NCBI GenBank assembly: GCA_023129355.1
Contig: JAGMCC010000077.1
Location: forward strand, 1-6,067
From: Dehalococcoidia bacterium
GTDB taxonomy: Bacteria; Chloroflexota; Dehalococcoidia; E44-bin15
Direction: 5' to 3'
DNA length: 6,067 nt
Part shown: one piece after another, positions 5,506 through 6,067 of the stretch
Layout: each line of letters starts with the position of its first letter
How positions within the stretch are numbered: the first letter of the stretch is position 1
The notes under the pieces: generated by a model
What the model saw: only the letters and a program-made list of their open reading frames with translations
Told to the model about the DNA's origin: nothing
Databases searched by the model: none
Made by a program: the position numbers and the translations under genes

Positions 5506-5527
5506 AAGGGAAAGGCTTTGCTATAAT
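5499..5527 (+). promoter_or_regulatory. Sigma-70-type promoter for the B12/radical-SAM gene
   Basis: The -10 box is a perfect TATAAT (5522-5527). At 17 bases upstream lies ATGTCA (5499-5504, 4/6 to TTGACA). Only 10 bases separate the -10 box from the ATG at 5538, so the mRNA would have almost no leader. The -35 box is the complement of the rplU -35, making a back-to-back promoter pair. Confidence 0.6.
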
Positions 5528-5537
5528 GGGGGATACT

Positions 5538-6067
5538 ATGAACAATCTGGATCACATTCTTTCCAGAGTCACCAGGCCTGCCCGCTATACCGGGGGCGAG
5601 TGGAATAGCATAACGAAGGACTGGGATGCTATAGATGTCAAGATGGCTCTCGCCTATCCCGACATCTATGAAATTGGCATGTCCAACCTGGGGCTGGTAA
5701 TCCTCTATGACCTGGTCAATAGAGAGCCCAAGGCGCTTGTAGAGCGTGTCTATGCCCCCTGGATCGATATGGAGGCGGAGATGAGGAAGGCCACTATCCC
5801 ACTATTTAGCCTGGAATCGCGGCGTCCCTTAAAGGACTTCGACATTATTGGCTTCTCCCTGGGCTATGAGCTCACCTACACCAATGTGCTCAATATGCTC
5901 GACTTAGCGGGGATACCGGTGCTCGCCGCGCAGCGCGATGAATCATACCCCTTGATCATCGCTGGCGGTAGTTGCGCCCTTAATGCCGAGCCTATGGCGG
6001 AATTCATCGACCTTTTCGTCCTTGGCGAAGGTGAGGAGGTTATCGTGGAGCTACTGGGAACCTTTCG
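5538..6067 (+). CDS. B12-binding/radical SAM family protein (TIGR03960-like), N-terminal part; 3' end outside window
   Basis: The frame runs open from the ATG at 5538 to the window edge, giving 176 residues. It resembles the N-terminus of the uncharacterised radical-SAM family TIGR03960. The shared pattern is LxRVTRPARYTGGEWNS (9-24), then MALAYPDIYEIGMSNLGL (36-53), VYAPWIDME (71-79), LFSLESRRPLKDFDIIGFSL (89-108) and the cobalamin-domain-like IIAGGSCALNAEPMAEFIDLFVLGEGEE (140-167). The CxxxCxxC cluster motif that would prove radical-SAM chemistry lies beyond the edge and is not seen. Family members are often next to or fused with a DUF2344/TIGR03936 protein and lie near RNase G, rplU and rpmA, and this gene is also next to rplU. 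The start is supported by the family N-terminus; GGGGG at 5528-5532 could act as a ribosome site only if transcription began upstream of the predicted point. Function is unknown. Confidence 0.85.
   Translation, partial: MNNLDHILSRVTRPARYTGGEWNSITKDWDAIDVKMALAYPDIYEIGMSNLGLVILYDLVNREPKALVERVYAPWIDMEAEMRKATIPLFSLESRRPLKDFDIIGFSLGYELTYTNVLNMLDLAGIPVLAAQRDESYPLIIAGGSCALNAEPMAEFIDLFVLGEGEEVIVELLGTF

Noticed and set aside
5378..5608. Plus-strand open frame spanning the rplU leader and the start of the radical-SAM gene
   Set aside because: It crosses the promoter region and reads the conserved radical-SAM N-terminus in the wrong frame, so it is a shadow.

Overview
The window is a compact bacterial chromosome segment, moderately GC-rich, with little intergenic space. 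I see no mobile element, tRNA, rRNA or CRISPR array. The gene content is acyl-CoA carboxylase and dehydrogenase genes, unlinked-style his genes, a zinc-type L31, and an rplU/rpmA cluster beside a TIGR03960-type B12/radical-SAM gene. GTG and TTG starts are frequent. This fits an anaerobic or subsurface Chloroflexota (Dehalococcoidia-like) or a Firmicutes-like lineage. The taxonomic guess is inference only; no phylogenetic marker was compared.

Left block (+ strand, 1-2249): the 3' part of an acyl-CoA carboxylase carboxyltransferase subunit, a stand-alone 70-residue biotin carrier protein, and a full acyl-CoA dehydrogenase. They are co-directional with short gaps and look like one fatty/organic-acid (acyl-CoA) metabolism operon. 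The biotin carboxylase subunit is not in view and could lie upstream.

Middle block (+ strand, 2443-4144): after a 193-base gap that may hold a promoter come hisA, a membrane-anchored class I SAM methyltransferase, and hisI. The genes are packed tightly: 9 bases between the first two, and a 17-base overlap between the last two. HisA and HisI catalyse steps of histidine biosynthesis; the methyltransferase between them is the unexplained member.

Right block (- strand, 5374 down to 4153): rplU (L21), a small three-helix membrane protein of unknown function, rpmA (L27) and rpmE (L31), reading as a ribosomal-protein operon that converges on hisI. The membrane gene sits where many Firmicutes carry the L27-processing protease gene prp, but it is not that protein. 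Reading away from rplU on the + strand is the 5' part of a B12-binding/radical-SAM family gene, cut by the window edge.

The rplU/radical-SAM divergent region holds the clearest regulatory signal. Two sigma-70-type promoters point outward and use essentially the same base pairs as their -35 boxes. The most notable items are this shared -35, the near-leaderless start of the radical-SAM gene, the small membrane protein inside the rplU-rpmA operon, and the methyltransferase embedded between hisA and hisI. I did not find a clear new defence or mobile system.
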